From Verrucomicrobiota bacterium (GTDB lineage: Bacteria > Verrucomicrobiota > Verrucomicrobiia > Verrucomicrobiales > Verrucomicrobiaceae): a stretch of 64,000 bases of DNA. The notes under the pieces are model-generated. The model searched no databases, was not told the DNA's origin, and worked only from the letters and a program-made list of their open reading frames with translations. The stretch spans positions 93,754 to 157,753 of the forward strand of contig JANYCZ010000067.1 of assembly GCA_025360015.1 (NCBI GenBank). Reading direction: 5' to 3'. Positions 1 through 7,352 of this stretch are shown in pieces (position 1 is the stretch's first letter; each line of letters starts with the position of its first letter). Position numbers and translations under genes: made by a program.

Positions 1-58
1 TACTGACGCCATTGCGCGCTGATTTCGTTGGCTCAGGGCAACGGAGGTGGGGTTTCAT
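1..58 (-). CDS. Possible partial ORF at the window edge, next cassette in the array
   Basis: Reading the minus strand, an ATG at 58-56 opens a frame that runs off the left edge after 19 codons (starting MKPHLRCPEPTK) without a stop. It begins about 50 bases after the GTT core of the attC-like site at 105-270, which is where the next cassette gene would be expected. Nothing can be said about function. The call rests on position and an open frame only. Confidence 0.25.
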   Translation of the reverse strand, partial: MKPHLRCPEPTKSARNGVS

Positions 59-104
59 TTTGCTGTCGTCAGGAAGGAAACCAGTGGATCGGTATCCAGT
101 AGAC

Positions 105-270
105 CGGTTAACCTAGAAACGGAGATGGCGTCCTATGGAATACGCGGAACAGACGGACAATCAGAATAAAGCTCATGCTCGTTGCTTCACCTTTTGAGTG
201 AACGATGTGGAAAGCTCCTTTCCGGGTATTCCGTAGGCCATCCATTCCCGTTTTCGGTTTAATGTTAGGC
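105..270 (-). repeat. Long attC-like recombination site (about 165 bp)
   Basis: On the minus strand the site opens with GCCTAAC (270-264), which contains the stop codon of the upstream cassette ORF, and closes near a GTTAACC at 111-105. Between them are long imperfect complementary arms: GATGGCGTCCTATGGAATAC near 126-145 matches the reverse complement of CCGGGTATTCCGTAGGCCATC near 222-242. Further pairing extends outward through AAACGG and CCGTTT. The size is above the usual 57-141 bp range and the right core departs from GTTRRRY by one base, so the call is less secure than for 651-713. Confidence 0.5.
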
Positions 271-639
271 GTCGGCGTTCGATTCATGGCGGCGTAGAGC
301 AACAATAGCACGAGAGAATGGGATGAAAGCGATGCAGCCGAGATACATCAAAACTCGAGCTGCGGTGATTGGAAATGTCCATCGTCGGGTAGGCGAACTA
401 AGAGTTGGATAACATCGGCGGTGATGGTGACGAGAGCATACCAAGACATGACGAAAAGCAGGCAAAGTCGGAATGGAGGTCGGTTGCAGAAAGAAATGAT
501 ATGAACAGTAATCCACGGCAGGAAAAGAACGCCCCAAGAATCCATGCGGGCAATGCGGGAAGAACCGCCCATAAAACCAGTCTTTTCCCGCCGCGCCAAT
601 CGCAAGTACGTAAGCAAAGATGTTCAGTTGGCCGAGCAT
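265..639 (-). pseudogene. Frameshifted small membrane-protein gene in a cassette
   Basis: The ATG at 639 starts MLGQLNIFAYVLAIG. The best hydrophobic protein is obtained only by changing frame near 565 and returning near 365. The middle segment (starting MDSWGVLFLPWITVH and continuing through RLCLLFVMSWYALVTIT) reads well as two membrane spans in the other frame. The C-terminus (RVLMYLGCIAFIPF...) is back in the first frame and ends in a TAA lying inside the GCCTAAC of the following attC-like site. Two compensating one-base shifts could be decay or sequencing errors. No family was recognised. Confidence 0.4.
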
Positions 640-650
640 AGCGTGGAGAC

Positions 651-713
651 GCCTAACGCTCCGGTTCAGCGGCGGGCCGCGCAGCGGACAATCCGCTGCA
701 ACCGGTGTTAGGC
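651..713 (-). other. attC recombination site of an integron cassette
   Basis: A 63-bp site with all canonical parts. On the minus strand it starts GCCTAAC (713-707) and ends GTTAGGC (657-651). Inside, CCGGTT and CAGCGG pair with CCGCTG and AACCGG, leaving one unpaired G between the two stem blocks, as expected for the extrahelical base that orients attC recombination. The TAA of the preceding gene (708-710) overlaps the left core. This layout is diagnostic of cassettes moved by an integron tyrosine recombinase (IntI family). Confidence 0.88.
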
Positions 714-1133
714 ATTTTTGTTTTTGTCCCTTCTGTAGGCTATGAATCCGACGACCAATGGTACGATGGCGATAGCTAACCAAGTTAAGCCGTATTCTCT
801 CGGTGTCGGCTGGCTATTGAACTTCACCGGCGTGTAACCGGTGACGAGAATCCAAATGCCGTAAAACAGGTAAAGCACCGTCAACGCGAATGAAGCTTCA
901 TACCAGCTCTTCGGCAACCGCCACCAACCTTCTCTTATCAGTGGTCGTAGCGAGACAAGCCATGCGAGTGCTCCGAGAAATAACGCGCAACCGAAACCGA
1001 CACCACCAGTCCACAAGAACGTTTGCCTGCTGATCAAAACCAAAAGGCATCGAACAACGAAGGGAATGCTCAAGAACGCGACGAAGAGCGCTCCGCCACC
1101 GGGGGAAAACTTCCATATGCGCTTTCTCTTCAT
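708..1133 (-). CDS. Small cassette-borne integral membrane protein, unknown function
   Basis: A 141-residue protein starting MKRKRIWKFSPGGG. It has four likely membrane spans: about residues 14-34 (ALFVAFLSIPFVVRCLL), 43-61, 80-100 (ASFALTVLYLFYGIWILV) and 114-131 (LTWLAIAIVPLVVGF). The C-terminus is lysine-rich and probably cytoplasmic. Its ATG lies five bases after the GTTAGGC core at 1144-1138 and its stop overlaps the attC at 651-713, so gene plus site form one complete cassette of about 430 bp. There is no room for its own promoter. No known family was recognised. Confidence 0.75.
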   Translation of the reverse strand: MKRKRIWKFSPGGGALFVAFLSIPFVVRCLLVLISRQTFLWTGGVGFGCALFLGALAWLVSLRPLIREGWWRLPKSWYEASFALTVLYLFYGIWILVTGYTPVKFNSQPTPREYGLTWLAIAIVPLVVGFIAYRRDKNKNA

Positions 1134-1137
1134 CTTT

Positions 1138-1216
1138 GCCTAACTACTTGATGAGAAACAATTTTGTCGAGTGCGTCAACAGCATTTTGGGGAACAGATT
1201 TGTCGAGCACCAACGG
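1138..1216 (-). repeat. attC-like site, copy A of a 75-bp repeat
   Basis: Bases 1142-1216 match 2207-2280 at about 88 percent with one single-base gap. On the minus strand both copies run up to the sequence AAGTAGTT and then diverge: GTTAGGC here, GTTCGCC in copy B. Loss of similarity exactly at GTT is what crossover at the G/TT bond of an integron core would leave. The site precedes the cassette gene at 708-1133 and follows the truncated antitoxin gene. A matching left core is not obvious. Confidence 0.5.
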
Positions 1217-1226
1217 GTTTCAGGCT

Positions 1227-1436
1227 TCATGGGAGCTGCTTTTGACGCAAATTGAGCGCACCCGCCAGATCGTGCGCCAGGTCATAACACGAGGCTCCGG
1301 CGGCGGTCTCTGGTTGCACCAACTCCCGTTCCAAGGCTGCACGCACCAGCGCCGACTTCGACATGCGACGTTGACGGCTTTCCTGATCCAGCCGCAGCAG
1401 CAATGCATCGGGCAGGTTGAGGGAGATCGTGCTCAT
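1227..1436 (-). CDS. Truncated ribbon-helix-helix antitoxin
   Basis: A 69-residue protein beginning MSTISLNLPDALLLRLDQES, a typical ribbon-helix-helix strand and helix (residues 1-45), followed by the motif SCYDLAHDLAGAL common in VapB-type antitoxins. Family members usually continue with a PKDLSTNPKY-like toxin-binding tail. Here that tail is replaced by NLRQKQLP and a stop just before repeat copy A. No PIN toxin gene follows where one would normally start. The gene therefore looks like a stub cut by the recombination junction. DNA binding may survive; toxin neutralisation probably does not. Confidence 0.55.
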   Translation of the reverse strand: MSTISLNLPDALLLRLDQESRQRRMSKSALVRAALERELVQPETAAGASCYDLAHDLAGALNLRQKQLP

Positions 1437-1680
1437 TGGGCCGGATGGTCATACATGCCGTTCTCTTCGGCAATACGCATTTTCCACTTCCAGATGCCAG
1501 GCCTCTTGCCTCTGAAGACCGCCGCGAATGTGAGCCTGCCACTGCGTCGGCTGGAGCCGAAGAGCACGGCCCCCAGGCCTGGAATGGATCAGGAATTTTG
1601 CCGGAACGAGGCTGCAAGCTTCATGGGATGAGCACCTTGAGGTTTGTCAATTATTTGCACCCTGACCCTGTTTCACCGCT
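1437..1680. other. Gap within the cassette region with no recognisable gene
   Basis: Both strands contain only short frames that do not resemble proteins. No strong hairpin or attC-like core pair was found. It lies between the truncated antitoxin and the membrane-protein gene of what appears to be one large cassette. Confidence 0.5.
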
Positions 1681-2199
1681 TCATGGCTGGTCTGAATACA
1701 GCGGTAAACTATCTGGATTGCTCGACTGACGGAAGACTGAAGTCATCCCGACGGCGACAAATGCCGAGGTGGTCAGAATGTAAATGATCAGTGGAGTCCA
1801 TGAACCAGCGCCGTTGGACTCGGTGTGTCCATGGACCGAACCAAAAATGATGGCCAGCCAGACGAGCGGAACGTAAATGCATGTCGCCACCCAGATCCGT
1901 CGCGCGATCCGCATTGGTGTGGCTCCAATCGTCACCAGCAGATGACCTATCGCAATCAGTGGCGTGGCAGCGAATGCCGCAAAAAGAACGATTCCGGTGG
2001 TTCCCCCTTCATAGTGTGTGCCTCCGATGATCGCGAAAAACATCGTGATAGCGATCATGCCGGTAAACGGCGATGCAATACCAGTCATGATCGTGACGAG
2101 AGCGGACAAGATGCGAACGAGGGACCTCGGATAAACGGTCCGAACTGGTGGCTGCCAACCTGGGATTGCTGGTGGAAGTTCCGTCATTGGACTCTGCAC
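1681..2199 (-). CDS. Four-span membrane protein in a cassette-like context
   Basis: A 172-residue protein from a GTG at 2199 (an ATG four codons later, MTELPPAIPGW, is equally possible). After a proline-rich N-terminus it has four hydrophobic spans: about residues 30-60 (ILSALVTIMTGIASPFTGMI), 68-98 (TGIVLFAAFAATPLIAIGHL), 103-121 (IWVATCIYVPLVWLAIIFG) and 134-155. The start lies only a few bases after the GTT of attC-like copy B, as for the 708-1133 gene. No family was recognised. It is probably a further cassette gene. Confidence 0.6.
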   Translation of the reverse strand: MQSPMTELPPAIPGWQPPVRTVYPRSLVRILSALVTIMTGIASPFTGMIAITMFFAIIGGTHYEGGTTGIVLFAAFAATPLIAIGHLLVTIGATPMRIARRIWVATCIYVPLVWLAIIFGSVHGHTESNGAGSWTPLIIYILTTSAFVAVGMTSVFRQSSNPDSLPLYSDQP

Positions 2200-2294
2200 T
2201 TGGGCGAACTACTTGATGAAAAACAATTTTTTCAGTACGTCAACGGCATTATGGAGAACAGATTTGTCGAGTACCAACGGCCATTGTTAAATAC
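2200..2294 (-). repeat. attC-like site, copy B of the 75-bp repeat
   Basis: Bases 2207-2280 are the second copy of the repeat at 1142-1216. On the minus strand the site could start with ATTTAAC (2294-2288), which fits the RYYYAAC left core. It ends at AGTTCGCC (2208-2201), whose GTT is the point where the two copies stop matching. It would be the attC of an older cassette lying to the right, of which no gene remains. Confidence 0.45.
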
Positions 2295-2761
2295 GACACG
2301 CATACGCCTCATATTCTTGTTAAAAGTACCAAAAGGAAACTCGAAGGACAACTCAGATAAGGTGCCAGGTAGCATGGGCAGGATCATCTGGAATGAGCGA
2401 AGCTACCAGCACCGAACTGTCCAGGTAGTGGGCTCATTTGCGCAAAGCGCGGGAGGCATGGCTTCATCAGGGCTTCGCGAATGAAGAGGCCTATAAAAGT
2501 ATTGATTGCCGTCTGAAGGACGGAAGGGACTTAGAGGAGAGCTTATTTGATGGCAGGTGTGAGTGGGACTTGGGTGAGTGGTGTTTCGTTCCTTTCGCTT
2601 GGCGGAGGATGGGCTGACGCTGAAGCAGGCTCTTTACCCCTCGAAAGCGGTAGCTCCGATGCAGGCTTGCGCCGTGCATCTTCGCGACCGCACTCCAAGA
2701 CGCTGGCGCGCTCGCGGCAGTGCTGGGCCGGGCGCTAATTACAGACTTCTTAACTGTAGCT
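2295..2761. other. Non-coding stretch between the cassette region and pabB
   Basis: No convincing protein frame is present on either strand. The left part is richer in A and T than the flanks. The middle contains the dispersed repeat listed separately at 2464-2565. This appears to be the right-hand border of the integron-type region; no integrase gene is found here. Confidence 0.5.
2464..2565 (+). repeat. Dispersed intergenic repeat, copy 1
   Basis: This segment shares blocks with 17054-17162 in the same order: CATCAG-GCTT, ATGAAGAGGCC, GTCTGAAGGAC, then GGAA-GAC-TA-AGGA and CTTATT-CATG-like blocks. Both copies lie in non-coding DNA next to disrupted antitoxin regions. The copies are diverged and differ by small insertions. 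It is probably an old dispersed element and not a gene. Confidence 0.45.
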
Positions 2762-4030
2762 TCATCCTGCCGCTGCAGCCAGAATCCCTGCGGCTTTGTG
2801 GAGGGTTTCTTCGTATTCGTGCTGGGGGATGGAGTCGGCGACGATGCCGGAACCGACGTGGAAGGTGATTTGGTCGCCTTGCTGCACGGCGGTGCGGATG
2901 GCGATGTTCCACTGGCTGCGGCCGTCGAAGCCGAACCAGCCGATGGCGCCGGTGTAGAGGCCGCGGGGGTGGGGCTCCAACTCGGCGATGATTTCGCTGG
3001 CGCGCTTTTTGGGGGCGCCGGTGATGCTGCCGCCGGGGAAGCAGGCGCGGAAGGCATCGACGTGATCGATGTGGGGACGGAGGGTGCCGGTGACGGTGGA
3101 GACGAGGTGGAAGACCTGGGCGAAGCTTTCGACGCGCCAGAGCTCGGGGACGGCGACGCTGCCGAATTCGCAGACCTGGCCGAGGTCGTTGCGTTCGAGG
3201 TCGGTGATCATGAGGAGTTCGGCGCGTTCTTTGGGGGAGGTGGTGAGTTCGCGGACGGCGGCGCTGTCGCGGGCGGGGTCAGAGGCGAAGCGGGGGCGGG
3301 TACCTTTAATAGGTCGGGTGGCGATGCGGGAGCCCTGCATGCGGAGGAAGAGCTCGGGGGAGGCGGAGAGGACGGTGGTGCCGGCGAGCTGCATGAAGGC
3401 GGCGTGGGGGGCGGGGGAAACGGCGCGCAGTTTTAAATAGAGGGCCAGGGCATCGGCATCCTGCGGCCAGGCGGCCTGCCAGGGGTAGGAGAGATTGACC
3501 TGGTAGATGTCTCCGGCGGTGATGTAGTCCTGCGCGCGCTCGACCATGCGGATGTAGTCGGCGCTGCTGACGCCGGGGGTGAACTGGAGGCGTGGGGCGG
3601 CGGCGGGTGTGTGGGCGGAGGGCTGCCATTTGAAGTCGCCGAATTCGAACCATTTCGCGGTGTCATGCTCATAGAGGAGGCCGTGGGGGTAGATGCCGAA
3701 GGTGAAATGGCCGTCATAGCCGACCCAGCCGTAGAGGCCGCCAGCGGAGGCGCGGGGGATGCGCAGTGCGGCGCGGACTTTTTCCCAATCCTGATCGATG
3801 TGGCCCTGAAGAATCGCAACGGGCTCGACGGAAAGAATGGAGACGGCCCCGGGGGTGGGCAGGGAGGAATCCAGCCAGATCAAGCCCTCGCGATGGCACA
3901 GTTGTGCCGCGACTTGAGCGGGCGTGAAGGAAAATTCGCACGGACGGTAGTGCGGTGACGTTTCAATGGCATGAGAGAACAGCGGCAGGGAGTGACCTTC
4001 CGGCATTTTGAACGAAGAATCCTGAAGCAT
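2762..4030 (-). CDS. pabB: Aminodeoxychorismate synthase component I
   Basis: This protein of about 422 residues converts chorismate with glutamine-derived ammonia to 4-amino-4-deoxychorismate on the route to folate. It has the chorismate-binding fold of the TrpE/PabB family. The segment PIKGTRPR carries the lysine typical of PabB where anthranilate synthase TrpE has alanine. Other family signatures are ERNDLGQVC, FPGGSITGAPK and the C-terminal GSGIVADS. The ATG at 4030 is chosen; a TTG at 4048 and an ATG at 4006 are also in frame. Neither pabA nor pabC is adjacent, so the glutaminase partner must be encoded elsewhere. It is divergent from the 4080 operon, with only about 50 bp between. Confidence 0.9.
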   Translation of the reverse strand: MLQDSSFKMPEGHSLPLFSHAIETSPHYRPCEFSFTPAQVAAQLCHREGLIWLDSSLPTPGAVSILSVEPVAILQGHIDQDWEKVRAALRIPRASAGGLYGWVGYDGHFTFGIYPHGLLYEHDTAKWFEFGDFKWQPSAHTPAAAPRLQFTPGVSSADYIRMVERAQDYITAGDIYQVNLSYPWQAAWPQDADALALYLKLRAVSPAPHAAFMQLAGTTVLSASPELFLRMQGSRIATRPIKGTRPRFASDPARDSAAVRELTTSPKERAELLMITDLERNDLGQVCEFGSVAVPELWRVESFAQVFHLVSTVTGTLRPHIDHVDAFRACFPGGSITGAPKKRASEIIAELEPHPRGLYTGAIGWFGFDGRSQWNIAIRTAVQQGDQITFHVGSGIVADSIPQHEYEETLHKAAGILAAAAG

Positions 4031-4079
4031 TGACACTAGAACGCCCAAATCGTACCATGAGCGTCTTTTTCAGCAACCT

Positions 4080-5354
4080 GTGACTCCTCCTTCCTCCATT
4101 CTGGCCTCTGAGCGTGATCGTTCTTCCGCGATTGCCTGCGCGACGCTGTGTGTTCTGGCGGTGATTCAAATGAGCCTCGCGGTGAAGCTGCTCACCGCCA
4201 CGCATGGTCCGACTGCGGACGTGAAGCCTGTGGCCGTGGCACCGCCCACACTCGCGTCTATGCCGAGCGGGGTGCCGGAGATCGGCCAGATCGCCCTGCC
4301 ACCGAGCGCCAGCGTACCGCCGCCACTGCCGGGGTCAATGATGCCGGTACCTGTGGCACCCGTTTCCAGTGGACCGCCCCCGATTGGTTCATTCAGCCAG
4401 TCTGGAATGGAGGCCCCGAAGCCCGCCCCCCCATCGTACGTTCCGCAGTTGCCGCCTGCTCCTGCCATGCCGGGGACTGCGCAGTCTTCCACACCTCCTC
4501 CGTTAATGTCTGACTCGATGGCTCCGGTGTCCCCCATGATGACAGCTCCCGGGTCCGCCGCCAAAACGGATGCTGCCACGGCGCTGCTGAAGGATGTGAA
4601 CTATGTCGTCACGACGGCGAAGGAAATCCGCGGCCTGAGCGACATGCAGCAGGCGCTGGAACTGCTGCGACGAGCGGACGAAGTGAACCCTGACCATCCG
4701 GCGATCATTGCCGAGCTGGCGCAGACTTATGAGCAGATGGGGCTGACGGCGAAGGCCACGGACGCCTGGCGGCGCATTCAGCTTCTCGGATCCACGAAGG
4801 CGGGGAGTTATTTTGAACTGGCCACACGGCGGCTGGGCCCGGGCTCGGCAGCGGTGGCGGCACCGGGGCTGTCCTCTGCTGCCGGGGCTGATGCCGAAAA
4901 ATTTCTGCGCCTGGGCGCGTGCCAGGCGGTGCGTGATTTCAAGATCAGCGATGGTGAACGCTACGTGCTGCGCGTGCCTATTGTGCGTGCGGGGAATCGT
5001 CCCATCAATTCCCAGGAGATGAACCTTGAGGTGTTCTTTTTTGATCGCGTGAACAATGAAAAAGTGGCGCTGACCGTCGCACCCGAACCGGTGGAATCCT
5101 GGCAGTCCGCCCCGGTGGACTGGAATGGCACCGGGGAAGAGGTGCTGGATGTCGTTTACCACCTGCCCGCACTTTCCGCCGCCGAAATCCAGCAGCATGG
5201 ACGCCGTTCGTACTACGGGTACATGCTCCGGCTCTACTACAACAACAAACTCCAGGATGTGGCCGCTGAGCCCCGCGATCTCCTGGAGTTCGGATCCGCA
5301 CCGGGTGCTGCGCCCGGGGGTGCCAATCCGCTGCTCCCGCCGATGGGACGATGA
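4080..5354 (+). CDS. Membrane-anchored TPR protein with proline-rich linker
   Basis: A 424-residue protein read from a GTG at 4080. A short frame from the ATG at 4057 (MSVFFSNL) ends in TGA overlapping that GTG, which could couple translation. One membrane span lies at about residues 17-38. A proline-, serine- and alanine-rich linker (about 45-150) follows, then TPR-like helices (about 160-250, including LELLRRADEVNPDHPAIIAEL) and a C-terminal beta-rich region of unknown type. It is the first gene of an apparent three-gene operon with the pseudokinase/FGE fusion and a secreted protein. It may be a scaffold for them, but that is inference. Confidence 0.75.
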   Translation: MTPPSSILASERDRSSAIACATLCVLAVIQMSLAVKLLTATHGPTADVKPVAVAPPTLASMPSGVPEIGQIALPPSASVPPPLPGSMMPVPVAPVSSGPPPIGSFSQSGMEAPKPAPPSYVPQLPPAPAMPGTAQSSTPPPLMSDSMAPVSPMMTAPGSAAKTDAATALLKDVNYVVTTAKEIRGLSDMQQALELLRRADEVNPDHPAIIAELAQTYEQMGLTAKATDAWRRIQLLGSTKAGSYFELATRRLGPGSAAVAAPGLSSAAGADAEKFLRLGACQAVRDFKISDGERYVLRVPIVRAGNRPINSQEMNLEVFFFDRVNNEKVALTVAPEPVESWQSAPVDWNGTGEEVLDVVYHLPALSAAEIQQHGRRSYYGYMLRLYYNNKLQDVAAEPRDLLEFGSAPGAAPGGANPLLPPMGR

Positions 5355-5373
5355 TCGCCACTGACATGCCCGC

Positions 5374-7347
5374 ATGACTCTTTTGTTTGTCGATTCCAAC
5401 GTCGCCCTGCGCGGCACACGCACCGTCTGGCTGAGGGACAGTCTCCCCGGCTACACGGTGGTGGATTTTGCCAGCCCGGCTGCCGCAGCTGCGTGGGTCG
5501 CGAAAGGCGACTCGCTGGACATCCTGGTGACGGAGGCGATTTTTCAAACGCAGGAAACCGGCTTTGCGCTGCGCGACACGGTGCGTGCACGGTTTCCGCA
5601 GACGCGGGTGCTCTTCACCACGCGCTATGATCTGACGGGATTTGAAGATCAGATCGCCGATGGTCTGGTGCTGAAGGATGCGCCGTACACGCCGGAGAAA
5701 CTGCTGGAGCGGGTGCGAGCGCTGCTGACGCTGCCGGTGGAATCCAACGAGCCACCGCCTGTGATGGTGCCGGGCACGGTGCTGGGGAACTACCAGGTGC
5801 TGGAGCGGCTCTACATCGAGAGGGAGTCTGAAACCTACCGGGCGCTGCAGATCACGGTACAGCGCCCAGTGGCGCTGGTGCTGCTGAAACCTGAGTTTCT
5901 GAAGCAGCCGGATGTGGTGGCGAAATTCAAGGAACGTGAGCGGGTGAAGGCCTCTCTGATGCACCCACGCATCGCGCCGCTGTATGAAGCGGGTGAGACA
6001 AACGGCTGGCTGTTCTACACGCGTGAACTGCCACGCGGCCGCAGCTTGTCAGAAATCGAGCTGACGGATGAGATGCTCAGCGAGCGCCGTCTGGCCGAAG
6101 TGCTGTTTGGGGTGGCGGAAGCCATGCAGTTTGCGACGGAACGCGGCTACAATCATCGCAGCATCTCGCCACGGGACATTTACATCGACGCCGATCATCA
6201 GGCGAGCATCGTGAATTTCTTCCGCCCGGCGGCGGCCAAAAAGCGCGATGCGCAGGCGGATGTGAAGGCCTTTCTGGATCTGATGCGGCAGGTGGCCGCG
6301 GAGGGCAAGTCCCGCGGCTTGCTGCAGTCGCTGGCAGATGCGAACCACGACTGGACCGAGCTGCTGAACGCCCTGGATGATGTGCGTGACGACATGCGTG
6401 AGCGCAGCATCGTGCGCAAGATCGAGGCGGAGTCACTGCCGGTGAATGTCAACGGCAACAAACCGTGGTGGGTGTGGATGGTGATCGTCCTCATTCTGGT
6501 CGTGGTCGCGGGTCTCGGCGCCCTGATGAATGGCAAGAATACTCCGCCGACGGCCAATGCCTCAGCGCTGCCCATTGAACTGGTGCGCATCCCCGCCGGG
6601 ACCTTCGTGTACCAAAAGAACGACAAGGTCAAACTACCGGAGTTCTGGATCAGCAAGCATGAGGTCACCATCGGCCAGTATGCGGAATTTCTGAAGGCGC
6701 TGAAAAGCTCCGCGCCGGGAGCTTTTGATCATTCATTGCAACCCAAGACCAAAACCAGTCATGAGCCGGTGAAGTGGGGCCAATACTATGCGGCCGCCAA
6801 GGCGGGCACCACCTTCAATGGCGAGAGCATCACGCTCAACACGCCCGTGTCGCAGGTGGACTGGTGGGATGCGTATGCGTTTGCCAAATGGAGCGGCCAG
6901 CGCCTGCCGACCGAACAGGAGTGGGAAAAGGCCGCACGCGGTGAAAAGGGCCTGCTCTACCCCTGGGGCAATCAGCCCAACCCGAAAGCGGCCAATCTGG
7001 GCGATGACTATGACGCCTCCCCCAAAGGCAAGGGTGGCAAGATCGACGGGTACAATCTGTGGGCCCCGATCACGCGCGTGACGCAGGATGTCAGCCCCTA
7101 TGGTGTGTGTGACATGGCCGGCAACGTCAGCGAATGGACCGCAGGCGAGACCCAGTCTGGCGAATGGCCTTCCCACCCGGACTACGTTGACATCAAGGTG
7201 CCGGTCGTGCGTGGCGGGCACTTTGGCCTGAAGAGCAACGACCAGCTGCTCACCGACAGACGTTTCCCAGAATCCGCGAATGAGGCGACACTCGCCCGCG
7301 GCTTCCGCACCGCCAGCAGCACTGCCCCCGCCCAAACCAAGCCTTGA
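5374..7347 (+). CDS. Receiver-like / pseudokinase / FGE-like fusion membrane protein
   Basis: A 657-residue multidomain protein. Residues 1-125 resemble a response-regulator receiver (LLFVDSNVALRG, then DILVTEAIF, LFTTRY and LVLKDAPY). Residues about 130-345 resemble a Hanks-type kinase, with a lysine in VALVLLK. The catalytic loop reads HRSISPRDI in place of HRD...N, and the metal-binding DFG is replaced by VNFF, so phosphotransfer is unlikely. One span lies at about 364-387 (WWVWMVIVLILVVVAGL). Residues about 400-657 are a formylglycine-generating-enzyme-like (SUMF1-type) domain with LPTEQEWEKAARG, YPWG, NVSEWT and RGG motifs, probably outside the cytoplasm. It is likely a sensory or scaffold protein. 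Confidence 0.82.
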   Translation: MTLLFVDSNVALRGTRTVWLRDSLPGYTVVDFASPAAAAAWVAKGDSLDILVTEAIFQTQETGFALRDTVRARFPQTRVLFTTRYDLTGFEDQIADGLVLKDAPYTPEKLLERVRALLTLPVESNEPPPVMVPGTVLGNYQVLERLYIERESETYRALQITVQRPVALVLLKPEFLKQPDVVAKFKERERVKASLMHPRIAPLYEAGETNGWLFYTRELPRGRSLSEIELTDEMLSERRLAEVLFGVAEAMQFATERGYNHRSISPRDIYIDADHQASIVNFFRPAAAKKRDAQADVKAFLDLMRQVAAEGKSRGLLQSLADANHDWTELLNALDDVRDDMRERSIVRKIEAESLPVNVNGNKPWWVWMVIVLILVVVAGLGALMNGKNTPPTANASALPIELVRIPAGTFVYQKNDKVKLPEFWISKHEVTIGQYAEFLKALKSSAPGAFDHSLQPKTKTSHEPVKWGQYYAAAKAGTTFNGESITLNTPVSQVDWWDAYAFAKWSGQRLPTEQEWEKAARGEKGLLYPWGNQPNPKAANLGDDYDASPKGKGGKIDGYNLWAPITRVTQDVSPYGVCDMAGNVSEWTAGETQSGEWPSHPDYVDIKVPVVRGGHFGLKSNDQLLTDRRFPESANEATLARGFRTASSTAPAQTKP

Positions 7348-7352
7348 AGTTT

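Noticed and set aside
2720..3436. A 238-codon glycine/alanine/aspartate-rich frame opposite pabB
   Set aside because: Composition reflects the GC-rich antisense of pabB; no motif, and pabB is clear.
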